Assembly (NCBI RefSeq): GCF_000306765.2
Contig: NC_017941.2
Coordinates: 434,001-498,000, forward strand
DNA length: 64,000 nucleotides
DNA from: Haloferax mediterranei ATCC 33500
GTDB lineage: Archaea > Halobacteriota > Halobacteria > Halobacteriales > Haloferacaceae
Direction: 5' to 3'
Numbering within the stretch: position 1 is the stretch's first letter; the number at the start of each line of letters is the position of its first letter. The position numbers and the translations under genes were made by a program. Shown here piece after piece: positions 32,926 through 41,888 of this stretch. The notes beneath the pieces were generated by a model. That model made no database searches and had not been told where the DNA came from. It saw only the letters and a program-made list of their open reading frames with translations.

Positions 32926-35706
32926 TCAGTCCTGCGTCAGCAGGCGACGGAGGACGTAGTGGAGGATACCGCCGTTTTCGACGTATTTCACCGCGGCGGG
33001 CGTGCCGACCTGCGCGGTGACGGGGAACTCGACGGTCGAGCCGTCGTCTTTCTCGGCGACGACAGTGAGTTCGTCGTTGACTTCGAGTCCGTCGTCGAGA
33101 CCGAGAATGTCGAAGTGTTCGGACCCGTCGAGTCCGAGCGATTCCCACGAGTCACCCTCGGCGAACTGGAGCGGCAGGACGCCCATGCCGACGAGGTTGT
33201 CGCGGTAGATGCGCTCGTAGCTCTCTGCGATGGTCGCTCGGACGCCGAGGAGGTCGGTACCCTTTGCCGCCCAGTCCCGACTCGACCCAGTCCCGAACTC
33301 GACGCCCGAGAGGACGACGAGCGGCGTTCCTTCTTCGCGGTAGCGCTCGCTCGCTTCGAAGACGGTCGTCTCTTCGTCAGTCGGGTGGTGGATGGTGTAA
33401 CCGCCCTCGACGTCGTCGAGCATCTGGTTCTCGATACGGACGTTGGCGAACGTCCCGCGCATCATCACCTCGTGGTTCCCGCGGCGGGAGCCGTAGGTGT
33501 TGAAGTCGACGGGGTCGACGCCGTGGTCCATGAGCCACTGTCCGGCCGGGAGGTCGGGACCGAACGGTCCGGCGGGGCTGATGTGGTCGGTCGTGACGGT
33601 GTCGCCGAGCGTCAGGAGACAACGGGCGTCCTCGACGTTCGAGACGCCGGGTTCCTCGAGCGGGAAGTCCTTGAAGAACGGCGGTTCGCGGATGTAGGTG
33701 GATTCGTCGTCCCACTCGTACACGTCGCCGGTCGGGGCTTCGAGCGCCTCCCAGCGCTCGTCGCCTTCGAACACTTCGGCGTACTTCTCGCGGAACATCG
33801 ACGGGTCGATGCTGTTGTGAATCGTCTCCTGGACTTCCGTCGTGTCCGGCCAGATGTCGGCGAGGTAGACCGGTTCGCCGTCCTCGTCGGTACCGAGCGG
33901 GTCCGTTTCGAGGTCGATGTCCATCCGTCCCGCGAGACCGTAGGCGACCACGAGCGGCGGGCTAGCGAGGTAGTTCGCACGAATCTTCGGGTGGATGCGC
34001 GCCTCGAAGTTTCGGTTGCCGCTGAGGACGCTCGTCGTCCACAGGTCGTGTTCGTCGATGGCGTTCTCGATGGGTTCGGGGAGTGGCCCGGCGTTTCCGA
34101 TACAGGTCGTACAGCCGTAGCCGACGACGTCGTAGCCGAGTTCTTCGAGGTACGGCAGGAGTTCGGCTTCCTTCAGGTACTCCGTGACGACTTGGCTGCC
34201 GGGTGCGAGGCTCGTCTTGACGTAGTTCGGTACGTCGAGACCCTTCTCAAGTGCGTTGCGGGCGAGGATACCCGCAGCGACCATGACGGAAGGGTTCGAG
34301 GTGTTCGTACAACTCGTGATGGCGCTGACGACGACGCTCCCGTGGCCGATTTCCGCCTCCGTACCGTCGTCCATCTCCACGGTGACCTGTTTCGTCAGCG
34401 GGTCTAAGTCGGCTGCAACTTCGGTGGCCGCGGCACCGCCGTCGGTTCGGCCGCCGTCGCCAAGCCAGCGTTCAAGTTCGACTTCGTCGACATCGCCGAG
34501 GTCGTCTTCGAACTCGCGGTGGACGAGTCCGCGGAAGTGCGTCTTCATGTCTCCCATGGGGACGCGGTCCTGCGGGCGCTTCGGTCCGGCGAGGCTCGGT
34601 TCGACCACCGAGAGGTCGATATCGACCGTTTCCGTGTACTCGGGGTGTTGCTCGCCAAAGAGACCCTGTGCGTCGAGGTACTCGCGGACGAGTTCGATGT
34701 GTTCCGGGTCGCGGCCGGTGAGTTCGAGGTAGTCCAGCGTCGCCTCGTCGACCGGGAACACGCTGATGGTCGACCCCTGTTCGGGTGCCATGTTCGAGAT
34801 GGTCGCCCGGTCGGGGACAGAGAGGTTCCCGACGCCGGGTCCGAAGAACTCGACGAAGCGGTCGACGACGCCGACTTCGCGGAGTTGCTCCGTGACGTGC
34901 AACACGAGGTCGGTCGCGGTCGCGCCTTCCGGTAACTCGCCTTCGAGTCGGACGCCGACGACCTCGGGGAGCTTCATCGTAATCGGTTGGCCGAGCATCG
35001 CGGCCTCGGCTTCGATGCCGCCGACACCCCAGCCGACGACGCCGATACCGCCAATCATGGGTGTGTGGCTGTCGGTGCCGACGAGGGTGTCGGGCAGAAG
35101 CCACTGCTCGTCGCGCCACTCGCGGTCGTGGACGACCTGTCCGAGGTGTTCGAGATTCACCTGGTGGACGATGCCCGTTCCCGGCGGGACGACGCTGAAG
35201 TTGTCGAAGGCGTTTTGCGCCCACTTGAGAGCCTTGTAGCGCTCGGCGTTGCGCTCGTACTCCAGTTCGACGTTCTTCTCGTAGGCGTCGGACGAGCCGA
35301 AAAAGTCGACCTGCACGCTGTGGTCGATAACGAGGTCACAGGGTACTTCGGGTTCGACGATACTGGGTGCCTCACCGGCGCGGTCCGCGGCGGAGCGGAG
35401 TGCCGCGAGGTCGACGACCGCGGGGACACCAGTCAGGTCCTGTAACACGACGCGAGACGGCGTGAACGGGACTTCGACGTTCGGCACGTCGGGTTCCCAC
35501 GATGCCGCATTTCGGACATCCTCCTCGGTGACAATGTCACCGTCGACATTTCTGAGCACAGATTCCAGTAGAATTCGGATACTCACTGGGAGTTTGTCGA
35601 GGTCACAAAGACCCTGTTCTTCGAGAACAGTCAGGTCCGCCATCTTGTACGTGGTGCCATCGTGTTCGAACTCACGGATGGCTCCGAACGAATCTCCATC
35701 GGGCAT
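32926..35706 (-). CDS. acn: Aconitate hydratase (AcnA type)
   Basis: 926 aa from the ATG at 35706, full length for the AcnA/IRP family. Iron-sulfur cysteines are in AITSCTNTSNPSVMV and YGCTTCIGNAGPLPEP. Substrate-binding elements include VGTDSHTPMIGGIGVVGWGVGG, GEVEFGTGSSRDWAAKG-like residues near the C-terminus, and DHISPAGPF. It isomerises citrate to isocitrate in the TCA cycle, in the cytoplasm. The gene is monocistronic. Confidence 0.96.
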   Translation of the reverse strand: MPDGDSFGAIREFEHDGTTYKMADLTVLEEQGLCDLDKLPVSIRILLESVLRNVDGDIVTEEDVRNAASWEPDVPNVEVPFTPSRVVLQDLTGVPAVVDLAALRSAADRAGEAPSIVEPEVPCDLVIDHSVQVDFFGSSDAYEKNVELEYERNAERYKALKWAQNAFDNFSVVPPGTGIVHQVNLEHLGQVVHDREWRDEQWLLPDTLVGTDSHTPMIGGIGVVGWGVGGIEAEAAMLGQPITMKLPEVVGVRLEGELPEGATATDLVLHVTEQLREVGVVDRFVEFFGPGVGNLSVPDRATISNMAPEQGSTISVFPVDEATLDYLELTGRDPEHIELVREYLDAQGLFGEQHPEYTETVDIDLSVVEPSLAGPKRPQDRVPMGDMKTHFRGLVHREFEDDLGDVDEVELERWLGDGGRTDGGAAATEVAADLDPLTKQVTVEMDDGTEAEIGHGSVVVSAITSCTNTSNPSVMVAAGILARNALEKGLDVPNYVKTSLAPGSQVVTEYLKEAELLPYLEELGYDVVGYGCTTCIGNAGPLPEPIENAIDEHDLWTTSVLSGNRNFEARIHPKIRANYLASPPLVVAYGLAGRMDIDLETDPLGTDEDGEPVYLADIWPDTTEVQETIHNSIDPSMFREKYAEVFEGDERWEALEAPTGDVYEWDDESTYIREPPFFKDFPLEEPGVSNVEDARCLLTLGDTVTTDHISPAGPFGPDLPAGQWLMDHGVDPVDFNTYGSRRGNHEVMMRGTFANVRIENQMLDDVEGGYTIHHPTDEETTVFEASERYREEGTPLVVLSGVEFGTGSSRDWAAKGTDLLGVRATIAESYERIYRDNLVGMGVLPLQFAEGDSWESLGLDGSEHFDILGLDDGLEVNDELTVVAEKDDGSTVEFPVTAQVGTPAAVKYVENGGILHYVLRRLLTQD

Positions 35707-35873
35707 TGTCCGCACGTACGCACCCCCACGGCTTGAAACAGTAACCCGTTCTCACGGCGTCAGAATCGTTTGTGAGAGCGTGTGAGACAATCGATATCAG
35801 TGCATCTGGGTTCCTGTCGAGAAGCAGGGCTCTCGAACCGGTGGCAGCGGCAGCACACAGACCTGCCTGTTCC

Positions 35874-36293
35874 TCACTCTTCGATCGACCCGCCGTTCAC
35901 GACGAACTCGTCGACCTCTGTCTGGAGGTGTTTCCGGACGCGTTCGCTGTAGTCCCACAGGAGGTCGTTGAACTGTTCTCGTTCCGGTTCGGTGAGGCTG
36001 TCTCCGCCACGGGACCACTCCACTGGAATCTCCGGGTGTCTCGTACAGACGACCGAAAGTGGGTGGTTCTTGGGATGTCCAAGGACGATTTCGTACTCGT
36101 CGACGCCCCAGAGTCCGTTCCCGCCGTCGGCGACGAGTTCCGCGTCGATATCGTCCAGAAGCTGTCGCTCCTCGGCTGTGACCGCGGCGTCGTCACCGGC
36201 GAATAATTCTTGGTAGGCCCGGTCACGAGCCGTGTAAATCCACCCGTCGAGTTGGTCCCGGGCGTATTGGAGGAGTTGTCTGTCAGCTTCCAT
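35874..36293 (-). CDS. Uncharacterised haloarchaeal protein
   Basis: 139 aa from the ATG at 36293 (MEADRQLLQYARDQ); a longer frame upstream lacks coding character. It is helical at both ends with a central beta part (YEIVLGHPKNHPLSVVCTRHPEIPVEW) and the helix DDLLWDYSERVRKHLQTEVDEFVV. There is no signal peptide or membrane segment. I do not recognise the family. It lies 79 bp downstream of rtcB on the same strand. Confidence 0.7.
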   Translation of the reverse strand: MEADRQLLQYARDQLDGWIYTARDRAYQELFAGDDAAVTAEERQLLDDIDAELVADGGNGLWGVDEYEIVLGHPKNHPLSVVCTRHPEIPVEWSRGGDSLTEPEREQFNDLLWDYSERVRKHLQTEVDEFVVNGGSIEE

Positions 36294-36372
36294 GGGTGTA
36301 TAGAGGGACGCCGGGATGATAGGAGTACGCCCGCGACGACCGGTTTTCTGTTCGACTGTTCGCAAGTGAAAT

Positions 36373-37809
36373 TCACCCTTTGATGTTCGCGAGCGGTGCC
36401 GTTCGGGCGACTCTGGTTCCAATACCGAGCGCGTCGCTCACACGAACGACCTCGTCGATGTCCTTGTACGCGCCGGGTGCTTCTTCCGCCAGCGTCCTGC
36501 CGGAGCGTGCTCGGACGAAGATACCGCGGGCGCGCAGCGCCTTCTTGAGTTCGCCAGCGGAGTACTCCGTTCGCGCCTCCGCCCGTGATAATTGGCGACC
36601 AGCACCGTGGGCCGTCGAACCGAAACTACGCGCGAGTGACTGTGGCCCGCCAACGAGGATGTACGAGTGTGACCCCATACTCCCCGGGATGAACACTGGC
36701 TGGCCGACGCTCCGGTATGCTTCAGGAATCTCGGGCCGACCGGCCGGGAATGCCCGTGTCGCGCCTTTTCGGTGGACGAGAAGCGTCTTCGTCTCTCCAT
36801 CGACGGTGTGTCGCTCTTCTTTGGCCATGTTGTGACACACGTCGTAGACGAGTTCGACTTCCGTGGTGTCGAAGAGGTCGTCGAACACCTTTCGGACCGC
36901 CTGCGTCAGTGCCTGTCGGTTAGCCCATGCGAAGTTGGCGGCGGCGTTCATCGCGTTCCAGTACTCGTCGGCGAGGTCGTCACCGAGCGGGGCGTAGACG
37001 AGTTTCTTGTCCGGAAGCGACTCGGCGAGAGACCGATATTTGCGTTCGAACGCGCGGAGATAGTGCGAATACGTCTGGTGGCCAAGGCCGCGCGACCCCG
37101 TGTGAATCATCACGACCACGTCGTCGGTGTCGATACCGAACGCCGCGGCCGTCTCGGTGTCGTATACGTCGGTCACGCGCTGGACTTCGAGGAAGTGATT
37201 TCCCCTCCCGAGCGACCCGACCTGATTGACGCCGCGTTTGAGTGCCTCGGTTGGGACCGCGTTCGGGTCGCTGGGAAGGTGCCCGTTTTCCTCACAGTGG
37301 TCGAGGTCGGTTTTGGTGGCGTGTCCGTTCGCCAACATCCACTCCAGCCCGCCTTCGAGAATGCCGCGCACGTCGGAGATGTTGGTGTCGAGGGAGCCGC
37401 CTTCGGCAGCACCCGTGGGAATCGTCTGGTAGAGGCGGTCTGCGAGAATAGACTGCTCGCTCACGATGTCTTTGTACGTGAGACCGGTTCGAAGCAGTCG
37501 GACACCGCAGTTGATGTCGCCGCCGATACCCCCCGGACTAATGACGCCGTCGTCCGCGTCAACCGCGGCGACACCGCCGATAGGGAAGCCGTCGCCCTGA
37601 TGCCCGTCGGGAAGGACGAGCGAGAACTTCTGGATACCCGGCAGCATCGCGACGTTTTGAATCTGTGTCAGCGTGCGGTCGCCCTCGGACTGCATCTCTT
37701 CGACGAGCGATTCCGATCCGTAGACACGCGCTGGGACGCGCATCTCCCCCGTTCGCCCGATTTCGTACACATTCGCTTCGATTTCGTTGAGTTCGACCAC
37801 GAGACCCAC
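36373..37809 (-). CDS. rtcB: tRNA-splicing RNA ligase RtcB
   Basis: 478 aa from a GTG. RtcB signatures include VLPDGHQGDGFPIGGVAA, GGIGGDINCGVRLLRTG (Mn-binding Cys), RGNHFLEVQ, HTGSRGLGHQ, CHNMAKEE and the guanylylated His in STAHGAGRQLSR. The enzyme joins tRNA exon halves after intron removal, using GTP and Mn2+. It is directly relevant to the two intron-containing tRNA-Asn genes near 22 kb. The archaeal activator Archease is not in the window. Confidence 0.96.
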   Translation of the reverse strand: MGLVVELNEIEANVYEIGRTGEMRVPARVYGSESLVEEMQSEGDRTLTQIQNVAMLPGIQKFSLVLPDGHQGDGFPIGGVAAVDADDGVISPGGIGGDINCGVRLLRTGLTYKDIVSEQSILADRLYQTIPTGAAEGGSLDTNISDVRGILEGGLEWMLANGHATKTDLDHCEENGHLPSDPNAVPTEALKRGVNQVGSLGRGNHFLEVQRVTDVYDTETAAAFGIDTDDVVVMIHTGSRGLGHQTYSHYLRAFERKYRSLAESLPDKKLVYAPLGDDLADEYWNAMNAAANFAWANRQALTQAVRKVFDDLFDTTEVELVYDVCHNMAKEERHTVDGETKTLLVHRKGATRAFPAGRPEIPEAYRSVGQPVFIPGSMGSHSYILVGGPQSLARSFGSTAHGAGRQLSRAEARTEYSAGELKKALRARGIFVRARSGRTLAEEAPGAYKDIDEVVRVSDALGIGTRVARTAPLANIKG

Positions 37810-37870
37810 CGAGACTACATATGGTAACGAGGCCCATAATCATTCGTGCGGACGCGTCGTTCACAGACGC

Positions 37871-37950
37871 TTACTGACACGATTTCTTCAGTCAGATACT
37901 TGCTGACACGACTATCTCAGTCAGGTGCTTGCTGACACGACCTCAATCGA
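37871..37950. repeat. Three tandem 29-bp repeats beside a stop codon
   Basis: Units at 37871-37899, 37900-37928 and a partial third at 37929-37950. Each contains GCTGACACGA and, in the complete units, CAGTCAG, so CTGAC/GTCAG can pair within a unit. The third unit runs into the 3' end of the leftward gene ending at 37943. They may act together as a terminator or slippage-prone element. Confidence 0.75.
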
Positions 37951-38320
37951 CGACGAGGAGTCGACCGCGGTAGGTGCAGTAGTACCCGGCGAACTGTTTG
38001 TAGAACTCCGGGAGAACCTCCGTTTCGAGGTCTGAGCCGGTATCAACGACCTGGAGCGTCGCGTATTGAGCGTCGTCGAGAGCGGCATCAACGACGGTCG
38101 GAACGGGGGTGGTTCCAGTGAGTTCGACGAATAGCGCACGGAACGTCGCCGCGACACGGTCGAAGTACGCCGCCGTCGGTTCGAACGCTCCGAACCCGTC
38201 CTCTTCGAGGTCGTCGTAGGTTCGCCGGACGAGTTCGTTTCCGTCGGAGAGACCGTACTCCGCGAGGGCCGTGATTGTCGTCGAACAGGGAACTGCGTCA
38301 GCTTGCAGCGGGTCAGTCAT
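37943..38320 (-). CDS. Uncharacterised small protein
   Basis: 125 aa from the ATG at 38320 (an in-frame ATG also lies five codons upstream). It begins with TDPLQADAVPCSTTITALAEYG and has a helix FRALFVELTGTTPVP, then YKQFAGYYCTYRGRLLVVD at the C-terminus. It is acidic, with no signal peptide or membrane helices. No family is recognised. It lies upstream of rtcB on the same strand, separated by the 29-bp repeats. Confidence 0.65.
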   Translation of the reverse strand: MTDPLQADAVPCSTTITALAEYGLSDGNELVRRTYDDLEEDGFGAFEPTAAYFDRVAATFRALFVELTGTTPVPTVVDAALDDAQYATLQVVDTGSDLETEVLPEFYKQFAGYYCTYRGRLLVVD

Positions 38321-38406
38321 GTGGGGTGCCTCCACATTATGATAAGGCGTTGATGATTATGTAGGCAAGCCGGTCGTGCGGGCGGTCCGCATCGAACCGA
38401 AACGGA

Positions 38407-38667
38407 CTACCCCTGCGCTGCGGCCAACTTCTCGCGGAGCCGGTCCGGGTCGACCTCGAATTTGAATGCCGGTCGACCGTCGATGTACACGTACGGGACT
38501 CTCTCGCCGTACTTCGCCCGTAGTTCTTCGTCGGTATCGACGTTTATAAACTCGATATCGACCGGAACGCCTTCCCCTGCGGCTACCTTGCGGATGGTCT
38601 CTTCTGCCTCGTCACAGAGCGGGCAGTGGGTTCGAGTGTAGACGATAATCGGGACGGCGTCGCTCAT
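38407..38667 (-). CDS. Glutaredoxin-like (DUF836) protein
   Basis: 86 aa from the ATG at 38667. The redox motif C-P-L-C is in IIVYTRTHCPLCDEAEETI, followed by the glutaredoxin-fold elements EFINVDTDEELRAKYGERVPYVYIDG (cis-Pro in RVPYV). It is a short cytosolic thiol-disulfide protein. Haloarchaea use gamma-glutamylcysteine instead of glutathione, so the reductant is probably that thiol or a thioredoxin system. Confidence 0.88.
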   Translation of the reverse strand: MSDAVPIIVYTRTHCPLCDEAEETIRKVAAGEGVPVDIEFINVDTDEELRAKYGERVPYVYIDGRPAFKFEVDPDRLREKLAAAQG

Positions 38668-38673
38668 CAACAA

Positions 38674-38922
38674 GTCTCGCTACCGCGAGGCCATGAGCCT
38701 TCTTGTCGAACTGGACAGAATTAACTCACTTTGTAGTATAAATTGTAATCATCTTTGGAAAATTATATGTAAATATGATTTCTACTAGCACTAACGCCCA
38801 AACCCCCACTACGTACTGCGATTTTAGAATTTACTACAAAGATGATTATAATGTAAGTATGTTGATTATATGTCGGAGGTATTCTAAATGAGGAGTCTGA
38901 ATGTCACGGTCGAGTACGATTT
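38674..38922 (+). promoter_or_regulatory. AT-rich regulatory region upstream of the sugar porter
   Basis: This 249-bp region is far more AT-rich than its surroundings. A perfect 11-bp inverted repeat, AATCATCTTTG at 38747-38757 and CAAAGATGATT at 38837-38847, is separated by 79 bp. TTTGTAGTA at 38730-38738 is the inverse of TACTACAAA at 38832-38840. Two dimers bound at the paired sites could loop the intervening DNA. No TrmB-type consensus could be confirmed. Confidence 0.5.
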
Positions 38923-40344
38923 ATGATAGACGATACTGACTCACCTGGTGGTGGTGGTAGTCGAAACCGGTTCGTCTACGTGACGGCCGCGCTTGCCGCC
39001 CTCAATGGACTCCTGTTCGGGTTCGACACGGGCATTATCTCCGGCGCGTTCCTGTACATCAAAGACACGTTCACGATGAGTCCATTGGTGCAGGGCATCG
39101 TCGTCAGTGGTGCGCTCGCAGGCGCTGCCCTCGGTGCCGCTCTCGGTGGGTATCTCGCCGACCGTTGGGGTCGAAAACGGCTCGTCCTCGTTAGCGCCAT
39201 CGTCTTCTTCGTCGGGTCGTTGGTCATGGCCATCGCACCGACAGTCGAGATACTCGTCCTCGGACGACTCATCGACGGTGTCGCAATCGGGTTCGCGTCC
39301 ATCGTTGGCCCGCTGTACCTCTCCGAAATCGCCCCGCCGAAGATTCGCGGATCGCTCGTTTCGCTGAACCAACTCGCGATTACCGTCGGCATCCTCTCGT
39401 CGTACTTCGTCAACTACGCCTTCGCCGACGCCGAGCAGTGGCGCTGGATGCTCGGTACCGGAATGGTTCCGGCGCTCGTGCTCGCCGTGGGGATGGTGTT
39501 CATGCCCGAGAGTCCGCGCTGGCTGGTCGAACACGGTCGCGTGTCGGAAGCGCGTGACGTGCTTTCCCAGACCCGAACTGACGAACAGATTCGCGAGGAA
39601 CTCGGCGAAATCAAAGAAACCATCGAACAGGAAGACGGGAGTCTGCGCGACCTCCTCGAACCGTGGATGCGCCCGGCGCTCGTCGTCGGCGTCGGTCTCG
39701 CGGTGCTTCAGCAGGTCACCGGCATCAACACGGTCATCTACTACGCACCGACGATTCTCGAATCGACGGGCTTCGAGTCCTCTGCGTCCATCCTCGCGAC
39801 GGTCGGCATCGGTGTCGTCAACGTCGTGATGACTATCGTCGCAGTCGTTCTCATCGACCGAACCGGTCGTCGCCCGCTGCTTTCGGTCGGTCTGGGTGGG
39901 ATGACGCTCACACTCGTCGCGCTCGGCGCGGCCTTCTACCTCCCCGGCCTATCGGGTATGGTCGGTTGGGTTGCCACGGGAAGCCTCATGCTCTACGTGG
40001 CGTTCTTCGCTATCGGTCTCGGCCCGGTGTTCTGGCTCCTCATCTCCGAGGTGTATCCGCTGAAGGTCCGTGGGACGGCGATGGGTGTCGTGACCATCTT
40101 CAACTGGGTTGCGAACCTCGTGGTGTCGCTTACCTTCCCGGTCATGGTCGGTGCCATCACGAAAGCCGGAACGTTCTGGGTCTACGCGGTGCTCAGTGCC
40201 GTGGCACTGGCGTTCACCTACGTGTTCGTTCCCGAGACGAAAGGGCGGTCGCTGGAGGCTATCGAGGCGGACCTTCGCGAGAATATGCTCGGTCAGTCGG
40301 ATGTGGGTGCACCGGAGGGCGTCATCTCCGGTGACGACGACTGA
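38923..40344 (+). CDS. MFS sugar porter
   Basis: 473 aa with twelve predicted helices. Sugar porter hallmarks are present: LNGLLFGFDTGIISGA in helix 1, DRWGRKR after helix 2, GRLIDGVAIGFAS, PESPRWL before the central loop, QQVTGINTVIYYAPT in helix 7, DRTGRRPLL and the C-terminal PETKGRS. It is expected to import a hexose or pentose by ion symport. A KDG kinase is encoded 5 kb away, but there is no operon link. The upstream region is AT-rich with long inverted repeats. Confidence 0.93.
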   Translation: MIDDTDSPGGGGSRNRFVYVTAALAALNGLLFGFDTGIISGAFLYIKDTFTMSPLVQGIVVSGALAGAALGAALGGYLADRWGRKRLVLVSAIVFFVGSLVMAIAPTVEILVLGRLIDGVAIGFASIVGPLYLSEIAPPKIRGSLVSLNQLAITVGILSSYFVNYAFADAEQWRWMLGTGMVPALVLAVGMVFMPESPRWLVEHGRVSEARDVLSQTRTDEQIREELGEIKETIEQEDGSLRDLLEPWMRPALVVGVGLAVLQQVTGINTVIYYAPTILESTGFESSASILATVGIGVVNVVMTIVAVVLIDRTGRRPLLSVGLGGMTLTLVALGAAFYLPGLSGMVGWVATGSLMLYVAFFAIGLGPVFWLLISEVYPLKVRGTAMGVVTIFNWVANLVVSLTFPVMVGAITKAGTFWVYAVLSAVALAFTYVFVPETKGRSLEAIEADLRENMLGQSDVGAPEGVISGDDD

Positions 40345-40476
40345 TAGGAACTATCGTAGCCAACCGTCCGTTTCGCCTGTCGGGAACCGACACCGTGTTC
40401 TGGTTCCCGAACAGGAAATCGCCGCACCGCTCCGACAATTCCTCTGAATACCGGAGCCAACTAACCCGACCGAGGG

Positions 40477-40902
40477 TTACTCTTCGACGATACCCGTGAA
40501 CTCGTCGACGGGCATCACGGAGTAATCGACGCTCAGGGTGTCTCGGGTCGCCCGAATTTTTCCGACGAACGTCGAGATATCCGAGAGCTGTCCTTCGAGG
40601 ACGAACAGTTCCATGCAGTAGTGGTTGCCAACGTGGTTGTGGAAGTTCGATTTAACAAGTCCTTCGTACTCGTGTCGAAGACCCATCATTCGCTCCTCGA
40701 CGGCCGTCGTCTCGTAGTCGAAGATGACCGTGACGACTGCCATCAGGTCGCGGTCTTCGAGTTTCTTGTCTTCGAACTCTCCAAGAAGATTTCGTGCTGC
40801 CTCTCTGACGACCTCACTTCGTCCGGTGTAGCCGTGTTCTCCGGCGAACGAATCGATGCGCTCCAGAAGTTCTTCCGGCATGGAGACGCTGACAACGGTC
40901 AT
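40477..40902 (-). CDS. nikR: NikR-like ribbon-helix-helix metalloregulator
   Basis: 141 aa. The N-terminal RHH domain is [38 protein letters not shown]. The C-terminal ACT-like domain contains metal-ligand positions H77, H88, H90 and C96 ([16 protein letters not shown]), matching E. coli NikR H76/H87/H89/C95 with an offset of one. It probably represses nickel uptake when nickel is bound. No nickel transporter is encoded nearby, so its targets lie elsewhere. The upstream region (40903-40945) is very AT-rich. Confidence 0.88.
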   Translation of the reverse strand: MTVVSVSMPEELLERIDSFAGEHGYTGRSEVVREAARNLLGEFEDKKLEDRDLMAVVTVIFDYETTAVEERMMGLRHEYEGLVKSNFHNHVGNHYCMELFVLEGQLSDISTFVGKIRATRDTLSVDYSVMPVDEFTGIVEE

Positions 40903-41160
40903 ATATTAAGACAGACGCATCAATATATTAAATATTGGTATCCGGCTGTGTCGGGTGTTTACCCCTTCGACACCCACCATGACAATTTAAAGTAAATTTA
41001 TTGACATCTGTCGCTTCCGGAAAGTTCCCCCAAACACGGGGGTAAGGGCTGTCATGCGATTGATTCTCTTTCAATAACCTCCACAGTTTTCAGCAGAGAT
41101 AACTAAGACGAACTGTTGATATAGGAGAAGCGACCAGTCACAAATCAGTCGAATCCTCGT

Positions 41161-41658
41161 ATGGCGACAACATCCGAACCCGGACTCTCCGAAACTCGAA
41201 TCCACGAGGTACTGAGTAACGACCGCCGTCGGATGGCAATCGAATTCCTCCAAGACGGAGACCTGACGCTTCGCGAACTCTCAGAACGGATTGCGGAGGC
41301 CGAAACAGGAGAGTCACCTCCGCCTCGAAACATCCGACAGAGTGCGTACGTTTCGCTCCAACAGACACACATCCCGAAGCTTGTCGAGTTGGGAATCGTC
41401 GACTACGACGACGAGTCGAAAATCGTTACGCTGGCTGAGGCTGGCGATGTGACGGTCTATATGGAGGTCGTCCCCGAAGGCGAACTGTCGTGGAGCGAGT
41501 ACTACGCCGCGCTCGCCGCGCTTGGTCTCGTCCTTATGATTGCAGTCGTCGTCGAGGTCCCGATTATCTCGGCAGTCGGTGCACCGGTACTCGCCTCGCT
41601 GGTCTTTGCCGTTCTCGGTGGCTCTGCGGTCTACCAGCGGTGGTCACAGGAGAACTAA
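41161..41658 (+). CDS. Winged-helix protein with two membrane helices (DUF7344-like)
   Basis: 165 aa. The N-terminal half is a winged-helix domain: SETRIHEVLSNDRRRMAIEFLQDGDLTLRELSERIAEAE, then YVSLQQTHIPKLVELGIVDYDDESKIVTL. This is followed by two hydrophobic segments, YYAALAALGLVLMIAVVVEVPII and APVLASLVFAVLGGSAVYQ. Membrane-tethered regulators of this build are common in haloarchaea; the regulated genes are unknown. Its stop abuts the stop of a small reverse-strand frame. Confidence 0.82.
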   Translation: MATTSEPGLSETRIHEVLSNDRRRMAIEFLQDGDLTLRELSERIAEAETGESPPPRNIRQSAYVSLQQTHIPKLVELGIVDYDDESKIVTLAEAGDVTVYMEVVPEGELSWSEYYAALAALGLVLMIAVVVEVPIISAVGAPVLASLVFAVLGGSAVYQRWSQEN

Positions 41659-41829
41659 CTACGTGATAATACCGCTCACCGCTGCGTTGCGGGAACACTG
41701 ACGTTCGGGTTCGCCGCAGGAGAGACAGACTCGCGTGTCGCCGCTATTCGTTTCTACTTTCTGTACCTCGATTCGGTCCTCGTTGTTCTCACTTCTGCGA
41801 ACTCGTCTATCATCATCGACTGTCGTACC
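41659..41829 (-). CDS. Possible small Cys-rich protein without a clear start codon
   Basis: A reverse-strand open frame of about 55 codons ends with TAG directly against the stop of the 41161-41658 gene. The translation includes IEVQKVETNSGDTRVCLSCG and then EPERQCSRNAAVSGIIT, resembling the tail of a one-knuckle zinc protein. There is no in-frame ATG, GTG or TTG; the stretch opens near GGG-ATA-GGT. It may be a decayed gene, use a rare start, or be chance. Confidence 0.35.
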   Translation of the reverse strand, partial: GTTVDDDRRVRRSENNEDRIEVQKVETNSGDTRVCLSCGEPERQCSRNAAVSGIIT

Positions 41830-41888
41830 TATCCCCTGAGAATCCCAGACACAATCAAGTAGTCCCGGATAAAATCATTTACTCGAAT

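Noticed and set aside
37871..37950. CRISPR remnant
   Set aside because: Units are contiguous with no spacers.
38674..38922. TrmB-type sugar-regulator site upstream of the porter
   Set aside because: I could not find a convincing TACT-N7/8-GAGTA match; only other inverted repeats are clear.
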